Shown: positions 17,264 to 25,223 of the stretch, piece by piece
How positions within the stretch are numbered: position 1 is the stretch's first letter
How the letters are laid out: every line of letters starts with the position of its first letter
Source: Planctomycetota bacterium
GTDB lineage: Bacteria; Planctomycetota; UBA1135; UBA2386
DNA: 56,797 nucleotides
Assembly: GCA_016794035.1 (NCBI GenBank)
Contig: JAEUHS010000006.1
Span: 1-56,797, forward strand
Direction: 5' to 3'
Notes under the pieces: model-generated
Databases searched by the model: none
Told to the model about the DNA's origin: nothing
The model's input: the letters and a program-made list of their open reading frames with translations, nothing else
Program-made: the position numbers and the translations under genes

Positions 17264-18183
17264 GACGACCAGAGCTCCGCGGCGGACTTGTGCAGGTGAT
17301 CGCGTTCGGCCCGACGGCGGCCTTTGTCGTGCGGGTTGCGGCGGCCGATCTTCCACCACTCCTCCCAGATGCGCAGCCGCACGCAGACGCGCACCCAGGC
17401 CTCGCCGAGCCGGCCGTGGTGCTTGCGGTAGTAGACGATGCGGTTCTGGTGCCAGATCAGCAGCATCTTGGCGAAGTTCTTCGTGCTGGCGCCGCGATGG
17501 TGCAGCACCTCGGCGGACGCGAGGTAGTGGATGGCCCGCCCCCTGGCCCACAGGCGGCGACTGAGGTCGACGTCGTTGTAGAACAGCGACAGCCGTTCGT
17601 CGAAGCCGCCGAGCTCGTTCCACTCGGCGCGTCGCATCAGGAAGCACGCGCCGGGCGGCTGGTCGACGTCGCGCGAGTGCAGGTGGTCGAAGTCGCGCAT
17701 CAGGTAGCGGCGCTGGACGCGCGAGCCGGGCCACCAGGTGCCCCACCACGAGTCGAAGCACAGCGCCGTCAGCAGCGTCGGGAACCGCGCGCAGGCGTAC
17801 TGCACGGTGCCGTCCGGATCGCACAGCCGCGGCGCCACCGCGCCGTGGCCTGGGTGTTCGCGCAGGAAGTCGACCAGCCGGTCGAGCGCGCCGGGCCGCA
17901 CCTCGGTGTCGGAGTTCAGCGTGCAGACGAACTCGCCGGTGGCGACCGCGACGCCCTGGTTGTTGCCGGCCGCGTACAGCCGATTGTCGTGGTTGCGCAG
18001 CAGGCGCACCTGCGGGAACTGCAGCGCGATCGCGTCCGCCGAGCCGTCGGTGCTGCCGTTGTCGACGACGATCACCTCGCGCGCGTGGCGCGGCACCTCG
18101 GCATGCAGCGCGCGCAGGCACGCCAGGGTCAGGGCCTGCGTGTTCCAGCTCAGCACGACGACCGACAGCACCGGCGCGGTCAC
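17260..18183 (-). CDS. Family 2 glycosyltransferase
   Basis: 307-residue GT2 enzyme with SVVVLSWNTQALTLACL, VVDNGSTDGSADAI, NRLYAAGNNQGVAVA, the metal motif TLNSDTEVRPG and GGFDERLSLFYNDVDLSRRL. This pattern is typical of rhamnosyl- and related transferases that decorate surface polysaccharides. The C-terminus ends in a short positively charged helix without a TM segment. The start is GTG overlapping the previous gene's stop (GTGA). It is the second gene of the coupled five-gene unit. Confidence 0.92.
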   Translation of the reverse strand: MTAPVLSVVVLSWNTQALTLACLRALHAEVPRHAREVIVVDNGSTDGSADAIALQFPQVRLLRNHDNRLYAAGNNQGVAVATGEFVCTLNSDTEVRPGALDRLVDFLREHPGHGAVAPRLCDPDGTVQYACARFPTLLTALCFDSWWGTWWPGSRVQRRYLMRDFDHLHSRDVDQPPGACFLMRRAEWNELGGFDERLSLFYNDVDLSRRLWARGRAIHYLASAEVLHHRGASTKNFAKMLLIWHQNRIVYYRKHHGRLGEAWVRVCVRLRIWEEWWKIGRRNPHDKGRRRAERDHLHKSAAELWSS

Positions 18184-19433
18184 GGCGCGCCCCCGGCGGC
18201 GGCGGCGTCCGGCACGGTCGCCGGCGCCGCGGGTGGCAGCGGCACGCCGAAGTGCGACAGGCTGCGGAAGCGCCACTTGCCCAGCGACTCGAAGCGGCCG
18301 CCGCTGAGGTCGAAGGCCTCGTAGTAGAACGTGGTGCAGAAGAAGTTGCGCCACATGTCGTCGCTGGGCGTCCAGCGATCGCCGCTGCCGAACATGCCGC
18401 CGGCGAGGTAGCCGCGACCGTCGACCGTCATCACCATCAGGAAGCGTTCACAGCGGCGCGGCAGCACGATCGTCGGCCGTTCGCGGCTCTCGCCGAGGTC
18501 GGTGATGCGGCCGTGCGGCGGCGCCTTGCGCCAGCGCTGCAGCCACGGCGCGGTCAGCATCCAGCGCGACCACGCGAGCACCCAGGTGCCCAGGCGGCCG
18601 TACCACTTGCGGTAGTAGAGCGCGCGGCTCACCTCGTAGCGGCTGGCGATCAGCTGCGGCTCGGTGATGCCGGAGCGGTTGACCAGGTGCACGAAGCGCG
18701 CGTCCGGCACCTGCACGACGTCGCGACCGGCCTTCTGGATCGTCAGCGACAGGTCGGTGTCCTCGTAGTAGAGCGGGTAGCGCTCGTCGAACAGGCCGAT
18801 CGACTCGAAGAAGCCGCGCTCGATCAGCATCAGGCAGCCCGACATCATCGGCAGCGCCAGCGGCTCGTCGGCGGTCCAGACGCGCACCCACCGGCGGGTC
18901 AGGCGCCGCGCGTACCACATGCTGAGGCGCCGCGAGAACTCGCCGAGCGTCGTCAGCACGACGTCGGTCAGCGTCGGCAGCGTGTTCGGCGGCAGCCGAC
19001 CCTCGAAGGCCGCGTCCCAGAAGCCCTTCGGCACCGCGCAGCCGGTCTTCGGATGCGTCTCGAGATGCCGCAGCAGCGCGTCGATCAGGCCCTCGGTGAA
19101 GATCACGTCGGGGTTGCTGACCAGGATCCAGTGGCCGCGGCTGTGGCGGAACGCCAGGTTCATGCCCTTGGAGTAGCCGCCGTTCTCGCCGTGCAGCACC
19201 AGCCGTCCGGCGGCGGGGTCACGCTGCTGTTCGGCCAGCAGGCGCAGCTCGTGTTCGACCGCGGCGATCTCGGCGTCGGGGCGGTTCGGCGACCGGTTGT
19301 CGACGACGATGCACTCGAACGGCATGCGCGAACCGTCGGCGCGCGTCGGCGGATGCCGGCGCAACGTGGCGACCGCGACGGCACACTCGCGCCACGTGTT
19401 GTAGTTGACGATCAGTACGGACAGCTCGGCCAT
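18180..19433 (-). CDS. Family 2 glycosyltransferase, first gene of glycan operon
   Basis: 417-residue protein, longer than its neighbours. The GT2 core (about 1-300) has SVLIVNYNTWRECAVAV, VVDNRSPNRPD, GENGGYSKGMNLAF, the SNPDVIF metal motif and GLFDERYPLYYEDTDLSL. An additional C-terminal region of about 110 residues (FLMVMTVDGRGYLAGGMFGS, FCTTFYYEAFDLSGG) is not part of the GT fold and I do not recognise it. The ATG at 19433 is the first that leaves the Rossmann start intact. No clear promoter is visible in the 118 bp upstream. It heads the unit that runs to 14386. Confidence 0.9.
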   Translation of the reverse strand: MAELSVLIVNYNTWRECAVAVATLRRHPPTRADGSRMPFECIVVDNRSPNRPDAEIAAVEHELRLLAEQQRDPAAGRLVLHGENGGYSKGMNLAFRHSRGHWILVSNPDVIFTEGLIDALLRHLETHPKTGCAVPKGFWDAAFEGRLPPNTLPTLTDVVLTTLGEFSRRLSMWYARRLTRRWVRVWTADEPLALPMMSGCLMLIERGFFESIGLFDERYPLYYEDTDLSLTIQKAGRDVVQVPDARFVHLVNRSGITEPQLIASRYEVSRALYYRKWYGRLGTWVLAWSRWMLTAPWLQRWRKAPPHGRITDLGESRERPTIVLPRRCERFLMVMTVDGRGYLAGGMFGSGDRWTPSDDMWRNFFCTTFYYEAFDLSGGRFESLGKWRFRSLSHFGVPLPPAAPATVPDAAAAGGAP

Positions 19434-19551
19434 GGCGGCACCCGACGCGGCGGGAGGGCTCCCGGCACAGGATCGGCGAACGCGCGCATCCGGGCCAAGC
19501 CCGATACGAGCCTTCCCGGTCGCCACCACGCGTCCGATGGCACCGGCGGCA

Positions 19552-20016
19552 TCAGGCTCCCGATCGGGCCGGCGCGGCCTTCGGCGCCAGTCGGCGCACG
19601 AGCTTCTCGCCGAAGATCGCCTCGCGTTCGCGGTCCTGGCCGTCGTCGGACCAGTCCTCCTCGCGCGGCTGCCGCGAGCGACCGAGGTCCTTCACCTTCT
19701 GCTGCTCGATCGCATAGCGGATCGGCCAGCCGATCGTGGTCGAACCCTCGTCGATCATCACCTCGGCGCGCAGCCGGTAGCGCCCCGGCCGGCCGAGGCC
19801 CAGCTCCCGCTCGCGCCAGCGCGAATGCCAGGTGCCGAGACCACGATCGCTGGCCAGCGTGTCGGCCGCGAAACCGTCGCGCGTCGCGATGAAGACGAGC
19901 CCGTCGTAGCACTCGCCGAACGTCATCGGCGCGGTGCTCAGTTCGCGCCAGTCGGTGACCGTGCCACAGGCCGTGACCGACAGGACCAGGGGCAGCAGGC
20001 TGAGTGCGGACTTCAT
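19552..20016 (-). CDS. Small lipoprotein of unknown function
   Basis: 154 residues with a classic lipoprotein signal: Met-Lys-Ser, a Leu-rich core and lipobox SVTAC with Cys at residue 17. The mature part has a mixed beta pattern (APMTFGECYDGLVFIATRDG) and a very charged C-terminus. I do not recognise a family. It is read away from the phosphoglycolate phosphatase gene, and its ATG is 11 nt from a TATACT box. Outer-membrane or periplasmic location is expected. Confidence 0.82.
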   Translation of the reverse strand: MKSALSLLPLVLSVTACGTVTDWRELSTAPMTFGECYDGLVFIATRDGFAADTLASDRGLGTWHSRWRERELGLGRPGRYRLRAEVMIDEGSTTIGWPIRYAIEQQKVKDLGRSRQPREEDWSDDGQDREREAIFGEKLVRRLAPKAAPARSGA

Positions 20017-20027
20017 GGCGGGCGAGC

Positions 20028-20035
20028 AGTATACC
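20028..20035. promoter_or_regulatory. Overlapping divergent -10 boxes
   Basis: The sequence AGTATACC reads TATACC on the plus strand (20030-20035, exactly 6 nt before GTG 20042) and TATACT on the minus strand (20033-20028, 11 nt before ATG 20016). Both genes could start from this one self-complementary core with leaders of zero to about five nucleotides. The -35 regions would lie inside the opposite gene; none is a strong match. Confidence 0.45.
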
Positions 20036-20041
20036 GAGCCG

Positions 20042-20743
20042 GTGGCCCCGCTGCCGGCATTCCTGTTCGACCTCGACGGCACGCTCGCGGACACGCTCGC
20101 CGACCTGGCCGCGAGCGCCAACCACGTGCGCGGCCTGCACGGCCTGCCGCCGGTCGCGGACGCGACGGTGCGCTCGTTCGTCGGCGACGGCGCGCGCACG
20201 CTGCTGGCGCGCGCGCTCGACGGCGTGCTGCCCGCGGCCGGGTCGGCGCGGCAGCGTGCGCTCGACGCGGCGTTCGCGGCCTACGTCGAACACCACGACC
20301 GGCAGTGCACGGTGTTCGCACGCCCGTTCCCCGGCGTACGCGAGCACCTGACGGCGCTGCACGCGGCCGGCCATCCGCTCGCGGTGGTCACCAACAAGCC
20401 GGAACGCTTCGCGGTGCCGATCGTGCGGCACCTGCAGCTGCACGACCTGCTGCCGGTGATCGTCGGCGGCGACACGTTGCCGCAGAAGAAGCCCGACCCG
20501 GCCCCGCTGCAGCTCGCGCTGCGGCAGCTCGGCGCCGCCGCGGCCGGCGGCACGATGGTCGGCGACGGCCTGCAGGATCTGCGCGCGGCGAAGGCCGCCG
20601 GGCTGCGCGCGATCGCGTGCCTGTTCGGCTACGGCGATGCCGCGGCGCTGCGGCGCGAAGGCGCGGACGGCTACTGGCGCGCGTTCGGCACACCGGTCGC
20701 CGCCGGCGACCTCAACGGAACAACCGGACCAGGCCCTCGCTGA
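20042..20743 (+). CDS. gph: Phosphoglycolate phosphatase-like HAD hydrolase
   Basis: 233-residue HAD-superfamily phosphatase. Motif I is FLFDLDGTLADT, with both catalytic aspartates at residues 8 and 10 counted from the GTG. Motif II Thr is in AVVTNKPE, motif III Lys in QKKPDPAPLQL and motif IV in MVGDGLQDLRAAK. The helical cap between motifs I and II, and the overall length, fit Gph, which clears 2-phosphoglycolate. I chose the GTG at 20042 because TATACC lies exactly 6 nt upstream, a spacing seen at several other genes here. An in-frame ATG at 20015 would add nine residues but overlaps the opposite gene's start codon. The 3' end overlaps the convergent HD-GYP gene by 32 bp. Confidence 0.9.
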   Translation: MAPLPAFLFDLDGTLADTLADLAASANHVRGLHGLPPVADATVRSFVGDGARTLLARALDGVLPAAGSARQRALDAAFAAYVEHHDRQCTVFARPFPGVREHLTALHAAGHPLAVVTNKPERFAVPIVRHLQLHDLLPVIVGGDTLPQKKPDPAPLQLALRQLGAAAAGGTMVGDGLQDLRAAKAAGLRAIACLFGYGDAAALRREGADGYWRAFGTPVAAGDLNGTTGPGPR

Positions 20744-21638
20744 GGCGCGGGTCGAAGCAGCCGCGGTAGAGCTGCGCCAGCACGCGCAGCGCGTCGAACA
20801 CGCCGACGCGCGGCTGCGGCGCCGAGTAGATCTCGTCGAACTGGTCGCACAGACCGACGATGCGCGCCAGCTCCGGGATCTGGTTGCCGCGCAGCTGCTG
20901 CGGGAAGCCCTGCCCGTCGGCGCGCTCGTGGTGCGACCGCGCGACCTCGACGATCGCCGACGGCACCTCGAGCGCGCGCAGGTACCCGGCGCCGCGCGCC
21001 GCGTGTTCGGGATCGTGGTCGAGCGCCTCGTGGCCGATGCGGCCGACGTCGTGCAGCAGCCCGGCGAGCCCCGCGACCAGCAGCGTGCCGGCGTCGGCGC
21101 CGAGCGCCGTGCGCGCGAGACCCATGCTGAGGAAGCTGACCGTCAGGCTGTGCGTGGCCAGGCCATGGCTGGCGTTCATCACGCGGCGCACCGCGGCGAA
21201 ACCCTGCGTCTCGCGCAGCAGGAGGCCGCTGGTCGCCATCATGACCCGGTGCGCGCGCTGCAGCGTGTCGCGGTCGGGCATCGCCGCCAGCAGGTCCTCG
21301 GCGACCTGCGCGGCGACCCCGTGCAGCACCCCCGCGCGCCGCTCGAGCGGCATCGTGCGGTCGAGCAGCAGCCGGTCGAGCGCGCTCTCGACGCGCGTGA
21401 AGTAGGCCGCGCGGTCCTCGTCGCGGATGAACAGCTGGTGCAGGCCTTCGGCGTGCAGGCGGCCCAGATGGCTCTCGTCGAGCGCCGCGGCGGCCGGCCG
21501 ATAGAGCACCCAGACGTTGTCCGCGGTGCGCAGGTAGAGCGGGAACGGGATCTGGTCCCCGTTCACCAGACCCACGAGCGGCACCGCGGTGTAGGTGGTC
21601 GCCGCCTGGGTCGGCTGGGTCAACACGGCCGATGCCAT
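20712..21638 (-). CDS. HD-GYP domain phosphodiesterase-like protein
   Basis: 308 residues. The N-terminal about 80 residues (AVPLVGLVNGDQIPFPLYLR) match the accessory domain often found before HD-GYP domains. The catalytic domain has LLHDVGRIGHEAL (HD pair), ARSHHERADGQGFP and ARIVGLCDQFDEI, the arrangement of cyclic-di-GMP phosphodiesterases. The GYP signature is GFP here, a conservative change. The ATG at 21638 is chosen because the region between it and an alternative ATG at 21695 encodes only an Arg-rich, low-complexity stretch; the longer form cannot be excluded. It overlaps the 3' end of the convergent phosphatase gene by 32 bp. Predicted cytosolic. Confidence 0.88.
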   Translation of the reverse strand: MASAVLTQPTQAATTYTAVPLVGLVNGDQIPFPLYLRTADNVWVLYRPAAAALDESHLGRLHAEGLHQLFIRDEDRAAYFTRVESALDRLLLDRTMPLERRAGVLHGVAAQVAEDLLAAMPDRDTLQRAHRVMMATSGLLLRETQGFAAVRRVMNASHGLATHSLTVSFLSMGLARTALGADAGTLLVAGLAGLLHDVGRIGHEALDHDPEHAARGAGYLRALEVPSAIVEVARSHHERADGQGFPQQLRGNQIPELARIVGLCDQFDEIYSAPQPRVGVFDALRVLAQLYRGCFDPRLSEGLVRLFR

Positions 21639-21735
21639 CGAAGCGACGATCGACGCACGGCGCCGGCGTCTTGAACGTGGTCGGGAACCGCCCATGACAG
21701 TCGCCCGACGCCCACGCGTCGGCGGCGCCGTGGGC

Positions 21736-22248
21736 CTAGTCGAACTTCTTCTTGCGGATCTTCTGCAGCAGCTTGCTCGACGAGTGCGACTTCTTGTCGC
21801 CGACGAACACGGCCTTGATGTCGTGCTTCTTCAGCGTGTCCTTCTCGGGCAGCGTCTTCAGCGTGTAGTCGGTGCCCTTGGCGTAGAGGTTCGGCTTCAG
21901 CTGCTCGAGCAGCTCGTCGGCGGTCGGTTCCTCGAAGCAGGTCACGTAGTCGACGAACGCCAGCGCGGACAGCACCTCCATGCGTTCCTCGGCGGGCAGG
22001 ATCGGATGGCCCTTGCCCTTCAGCGCCTCGGCCGACTTGTCGGAGTTGATCGCGACCACGAGCAGGTCGCCGCGCGAACGGGCGTCCTCGAGGCAGCGCG
22101 TGTGGCCGACGTGCAGGAGATCGAAGACGCCGTTGGTCAGCACGACGATCTTGCCGCTGGCGCGCAGGCCGGACAGGATCAGGGCGAGGCTTCGCCGGTC
22201 GGTGACGACTTTGTCTTTGGAGCGCTGCCGGCGCGGAACGACGACCAA
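21736..22248 (-). CDS. RfaE2-like nucleotidyltransferase
   Basis: 170-residue single-domain nucleotidyltransferase of the HldE C-terminal (RfaE domain II) type, expected to transfer a nucleoside monophosphate to a sugar phosphate. The N-terminal part has LTNGVFDLLHVGHTRCLEDA with the HxGH nucleotide-binding motif; the middle has VAINSDKSAEAL and YAKGTDYTL. The C-terminus is unusually Lys/Ser-rich (KKSHSSSKLLQKIRKKKFD), with the KSHSSS loop in place of the usual RSTTNVI. A second, full-length HldE is encoded at 30837-32312, so this is a paralogue. The TTG start at 22248 is chosen because a strong GGAGG Shine-Dalgarno lies 6 nt upstream; no ATG or GTG is suitably placed. Confidence 0.88.
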   Translation of the reverse strand: MVVVPRRQRSKDKVVTDRRSLALILSGLRASGKIVVLTNGVFDLLHVGHTRCLEDARSRGDLLVVAINSDKSAEALKGKGHPILPAEERMEVLSALAFVDYVTCFEEPTADELLEQLKPNLYAKGTDYTLKTLPEKDTLKKHDIKAVFVGDKKSHSSSKLLQKIRKKKFD

Positions 22249-22342
22249 ATCTGACCTCCGGATCGGGTGTGGCGGTGACCGCGGAAGGATGCCACGCGAA
22301 GGTGCCGGCGGCAACGAGAGTTCCGGCAGTTCACGCGCGTCG

Positions 22343-24709
22343 TCAGGGCGTGTTCGGCAGCGCCAGCAGGCGCCGGCTCTCGGCCAGCAGCCAGTCGAAC
22401 TGCGTGAACGGCTCGGCCGAGATGTCCTGCCAGCGCACCTTGCCGGCGGCGTCGACCAGGAACGTGCCGTGCAGCGGCAGCGACTCGAAGTCGTCGTGGC
22501 AACGCCACGCCCGGAACGCGGTCAGGTCCGGGTCCGCCAGCAGCGGGAACGCGAACTTCTGGTCGCCGAGCGCGGCGAGGTTGTCCTGCGCCTTGGCCAG
22601 CGACTCGTTGCCGATCGCCAGGATGTCGACGCCGGCGGCCGCGAAGTCCTTGGCGCGCGGCGACAGCGCCTCGAGCTGCTGCACGCAGTGCAGGCAGCCG
22701 AAGCCGAGGTAGAAGACCACCAGCGTCGGCCTGCCGTGTTGCTGCGCGAGCGTGCGGCGGCCGCCGGTCGCGCAGGGCAGGTCGAAGTCGGCGGCCGGGA
22801 ACGGTGACCACGCGATCGGGCCGAGCGAGTCCAGCGTCGGGCGTGTGCCGAAGTCGGGGCCGAAGCCGGCCGCCTCGCTCCTCGCCCCGCCCACGCCCAG
22901 GCCGCAGGCGGACCGACCGATGCCGAGGCGCGCCTCGAACGGCGTCTGCGGCGGCTGCCCGTCGATCGTGGCCGGCAGCTCGGTCATCAGATCGCGCACG
23001 CGGTCGTGGTTCTCGGGCTTGTCGACCGCGACGTAGGCGAGCAACAACCGGCCCGCGGTCGGCACCCGGTGCGGGTGCTGTTCGACCTCCTTCGCCAGCA
23101 GGTCGACCGCCTGCTGCGGCTCGCCGGCCGCCACCAGCGCGTCGGCCAGCAGCGTCTTCGGGAACCCGTGCACGGCTTCGAACTCGGCCACCGCACCCTT
23201 GCCGTCGCCCTGGGCCAGCAGCCGTTCGCCGCGCAACTCGCGCTGCAGGTCGAGCACCGCGCGCACCAGGTCGGTCGGCTGGCGGCCGGCCTCGGCCATC
23301 GCCTCCTGCACCTGCTTGGCGTCGGCCTTCTCGGCCAGGGCCATGGCCTCGGCACCGTCGACGGCGGCAGCGCGCGCCGCGCGGGCCTTGGCCAGCAGCG
23401 GTTCGGTCGCCTCGACGATGCGCTCGGCCTCGTCGAGGCGACCGAGGCGGAACGACGCCCGCCCGAGCAGCCCGAGACGCAGCACTTCGCCGAGGACCGA
23501 GTCGCTGGCGTCCAGGTGCCCGTCCCGCCCGAGCTGCAGCGCCTGCTCCCACAGTTCGTACTCCTCGCAGACCGAGACCAGCCGCGTACGCGCATCGATG
23601 GCGATGTGGTCCGCGTCGTCGAGCGTGTTCCACTGCGGGTGCCGCGGCAGCTCGGCGAGGTTCTTCGCCACGGCCAGCGCCTCCGGCGCGCGCCCGACGT
23701 ACGACAGGCTGCGCGCCAGCCACTCCTGGTTGTGGCCGTAGTTGTGGATCAGGAACGGCATCACGCGGTCGCGCTGCATCTGCGCGTGGTCGACGCGCGC
23801 GCTCGCCTCCTGCTGCCAGGCGGCCTCGCGGTGGCGATCGAGCTTGGCGTAGATGTGGCCGGCCATGTGCCACTGGTGCGCGATGCCGGGCGCGGTGTCG
23901 CCGAGCACGGCGGCCGAACGCAGCGCGCGCTCGGCCTTCTCCTGGTCCCACAGGTGCACGCGGTAGTGGTGCGCCGGGTGCAGCGGCGCCCTGGCGAACA
24001 CCTGCTGGAGCAGCGCGTCGACGCCCGCGTACGAGCTGATCGGGATGCCGTTGCCCCAGTCGGTGTTGAGCCAGTTCTGCAGCGCCAGGAACGCCTTGGC
24101 CTCGATGTCGTCGGGGAACTCGAACACCAGCGCCTCGAGGTCCTTGATCAGCTGCTTCGCCAGCGGCGTCTCGTCGCGCCCACCTTGCGGCTGGTCGTCG
24201 TTCTTCGCCGTCAGCGCCGCGACCGCGGCCGCGACGCGCGCGGCATCGCCCGAACGCAGCTCCGCGCGAACGTCGTCGTCGACCTGGTAGTAGCGCGCCC
24301 ACGCGTCGATCCACCGCTGCTCGTTGGCCGGCACCGCGGCGCTGCAGCGCACCGCGTGCGCGATGCAGCCCGCCGCGCGCGCCTTCTGCTCGACGTTGCT
24401 CATCGCCATGCCCCAGTACGCCATCGCGCAGTCGGGCTGCAGCCGCAGGACCTGCCGGAAGCTGCGCTCGGCCTCGAAGTACCAGAAGCCGTGCAGCTGG
24501 CAGACGCCCTGATCGAAGAACGCCTGCGCCTCGGTCGACGATCCGGCGACCGGCAGGTGCACCTGGTCGCTCATGCCTGGCATCAGGTGCGCCGCCTGGC
24601 GCGGGCCTTCGTCGAAGGTGCCGCCGTGCTGCGAGTGGCCGGGAGCCAGCGACTCCCGCTGGGCCGGCAGGGCAGCGGCGAACAGGACACCGAGGGTGAG
24701 GGCGCGCAT
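22343..24709 (-). CDS. Secreted TPR protein with C-terminal thioredoxin-like domain
   Basis: 788 residues. A signal peptide ends around residue 17 (MRALTLGVLFAAALPAQ). Residues about 55-600 are tetratricopeptide-type helical repeats, beginning with FFDQGVCQLHGFWYFEAERS and CAMAYWGMAMSNVEQ, a pattern shared by a widespread family of large exported TPR proteins. The last about 150 residues are an AhpC/TSA-type thioredoxin fold: TLVVFYLGFGCLHCVQQLE with a CLHC redox pair, DILAIGNES and HGTFLVDAAGKVRW. It is probably a periplasmic thiol oxidoreductase carrying a protein-binding scaffold. A TAGAGT box lies 7 nt before the ATG, inside the end of the preceding gene. Confidence 0.9.
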   Translation of the reverse strand: MRALTLGVLFAAALPAQRESLAPGHSQHGGTFDEGPRQAAHLMPGMSDQVHLPVAGSSTEAQAFFDQGVCQLHGFWYFEAERSFRQVLRLQPDCAMAYWGMAMSNVEQKARAAGCIAHAVRCSAAVPANEQRWIDAWARYYQVDDDVRAELRSGDAARVAAAVAALTAKNDDQPQGGRDETPLAKQLIKDLEALVFEFPDDIEAKAFLALQNWLNTDWGNGIPISSYAGVDALLQQVFARAPLHPAHHYRVHLWDQEKAERALRSAAVLGDTAPGIAHQWHMAGHIYAKLDRHREAAWQQEASARVDHAQMQRDRVMPFLIHNYGHNQEWLARSLSYVGRAPEALAVAKNLAELPRHPQWNTLDDADHIAIDARTRLVSVCEEYELWEQALQLGRDGHLDASDSVLGEVLRLGLLGRASFRLGRLDEAERIVEATEPLLAKARAARAAAVDGAEAMALAEKADAKQVQEAMAEAGRQPTDLVRAVLDLQRELRGERLLAQGDGKGAVAEFEAVHGFPKTLLADALVAAGEPQQAVDLLAKEVEQHPHRVPTAGRLLLAYVAVDKPENHDRVRDLMTELPATIDGQPPQTPFEARLGIGRSACGLGVGGARSEAAGFGPDFGTRPTLDSLGPIAWSPFPAADFDLPCATGGRRTLAQQHGRPTLVVFYLGFGCLHCVQQLEALSPRAKDFAAAGVDILAIGNESLAKAQDNLAALGDQKFAFPLLADPDLTAFRAWRCHDDFESLPLHGTFLVDAAGKVRWQDISAEPFTQFDWLLAESRRLLALPNTP

Positions 24710-24716
24710 GCGCCCG

Positions 24717-24722
24717 ACTCTA
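24717..24722 (-). promoter_or_regulatory. Candidate -10 box 7 nt before the TPR/thioredoxin gene
   Basis: TAGAGT on the minus strand, 7 nt before the ATG at 24709, would give a leaderless mRNA. It overlaps the last codons of the upstream membrane-protein gene. Inferred from the spacing pattern seen at other genes here. Confidence 0.3.
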
Positions 24723-25172
24723 CCCGGCGGCGACGCCCGTTCGCTGCACCAGGTGCTGCACCAGGCCGTCGGGGTCGTCGGTGCCCAGGCGCACGAGGCC
24801 ACGATCGGTCTGCAGTTCGACGCAGTCGAACCCCCAGAGGTTGAAGGTCCAGCCGCGGCCGGGAAACCAGTGGATCCCGAGCCCGTCTAGCATCGTCGAG
24901 CGCGCGCGCCGCACGCCGCGCACATGGGCGTAGCGCACCGACGTGCCACCCCAGGGCAGCGGGCCGAAGCGCACGCGCAGGTGGTCGGGCTGCTCGGTGA
25001 TGTGCAGGCGCGTGAACATGCCCGCGAACAGGCCGGCGACCACGGCCATCGTCACGCACACGGTGCGCATCGCGGGATCGGGCAGGAAGTAGCCCGCCAC
25101 GACGCAGCCGACCGCCGCGGTGACGAAGGCGGGCCCCAACGGGCTCGTCTGGCTGTGACGGTAGAGGCTCAT
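24720..25172 (-). CDS. Small two-TM membrane protein, PH-like domain
   Basis: 150 residues. Two hydrophobic helices near the N-terminus (PAFVTAAVGCVVAGYFLP and VCVTMAVVAGLFAGMF) are followed by a soluble beta-rich part: RVRFGPLPWGGTSVRYAHV, GWTFNLWGFDCVELQT and VRLGTDDPDGLVQHLV. The last two segments have the strand-strand-helix rhythm of bacterial PH domains. It lies 10 bp upstream of the secreted TPR/thioredoxin gene on the same strand and 51 bp from the divergent aminopeptidase gene. Function unknown. Confidence 0.82.
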   Translation of the reverse strand: MSLYRHSQTSPLGPAFVTAAVGCVVAGYFLPDPAMRTVCVTMAVVAGLFAGMFTRLHITEQPDHLRVRFGPLPWGGTSVRYAHVRGVRRARSTMLDGLGIHWFPGRGWTFNLWGFDCVELQTDRGLVRLGTDDPDGLVQHLVQRTGVAAG

Positions 25173-25211
25173 GGACGGCGCCGCGCACTCACCGCCGCGG
25201 CACGGCGAGCG

Positions 25212-25217
25212 TATCGT
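25212..25217 (+). promoter_or_regulatory. Candidate -10 box 6 nt before the aminopeptidase gene
   Basis: TATCGT is placed so that only 6 nt separate it from the ATG at 25224, which would make the mRNA leaderless. No Shine-Dalgarno sequence precedes the ATG. No clear -35. Confidence 0.4.
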
Positions 25218-25223
25218 GTCCCC

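Noticed and set aside
20015..20041. ATG at 20015 as start of the phosphatase gene
   Set aside because: It overlaps the opposite start codon, gives a non-conserved nine-residue extension, and the GTG with a -10 box 6 nt upstream fits better.
24924..25223. Upstream extension of the aminopeptidase frame
   Set aside because: It is antisense to the small membrane protein gene and would bury the signal peptide.
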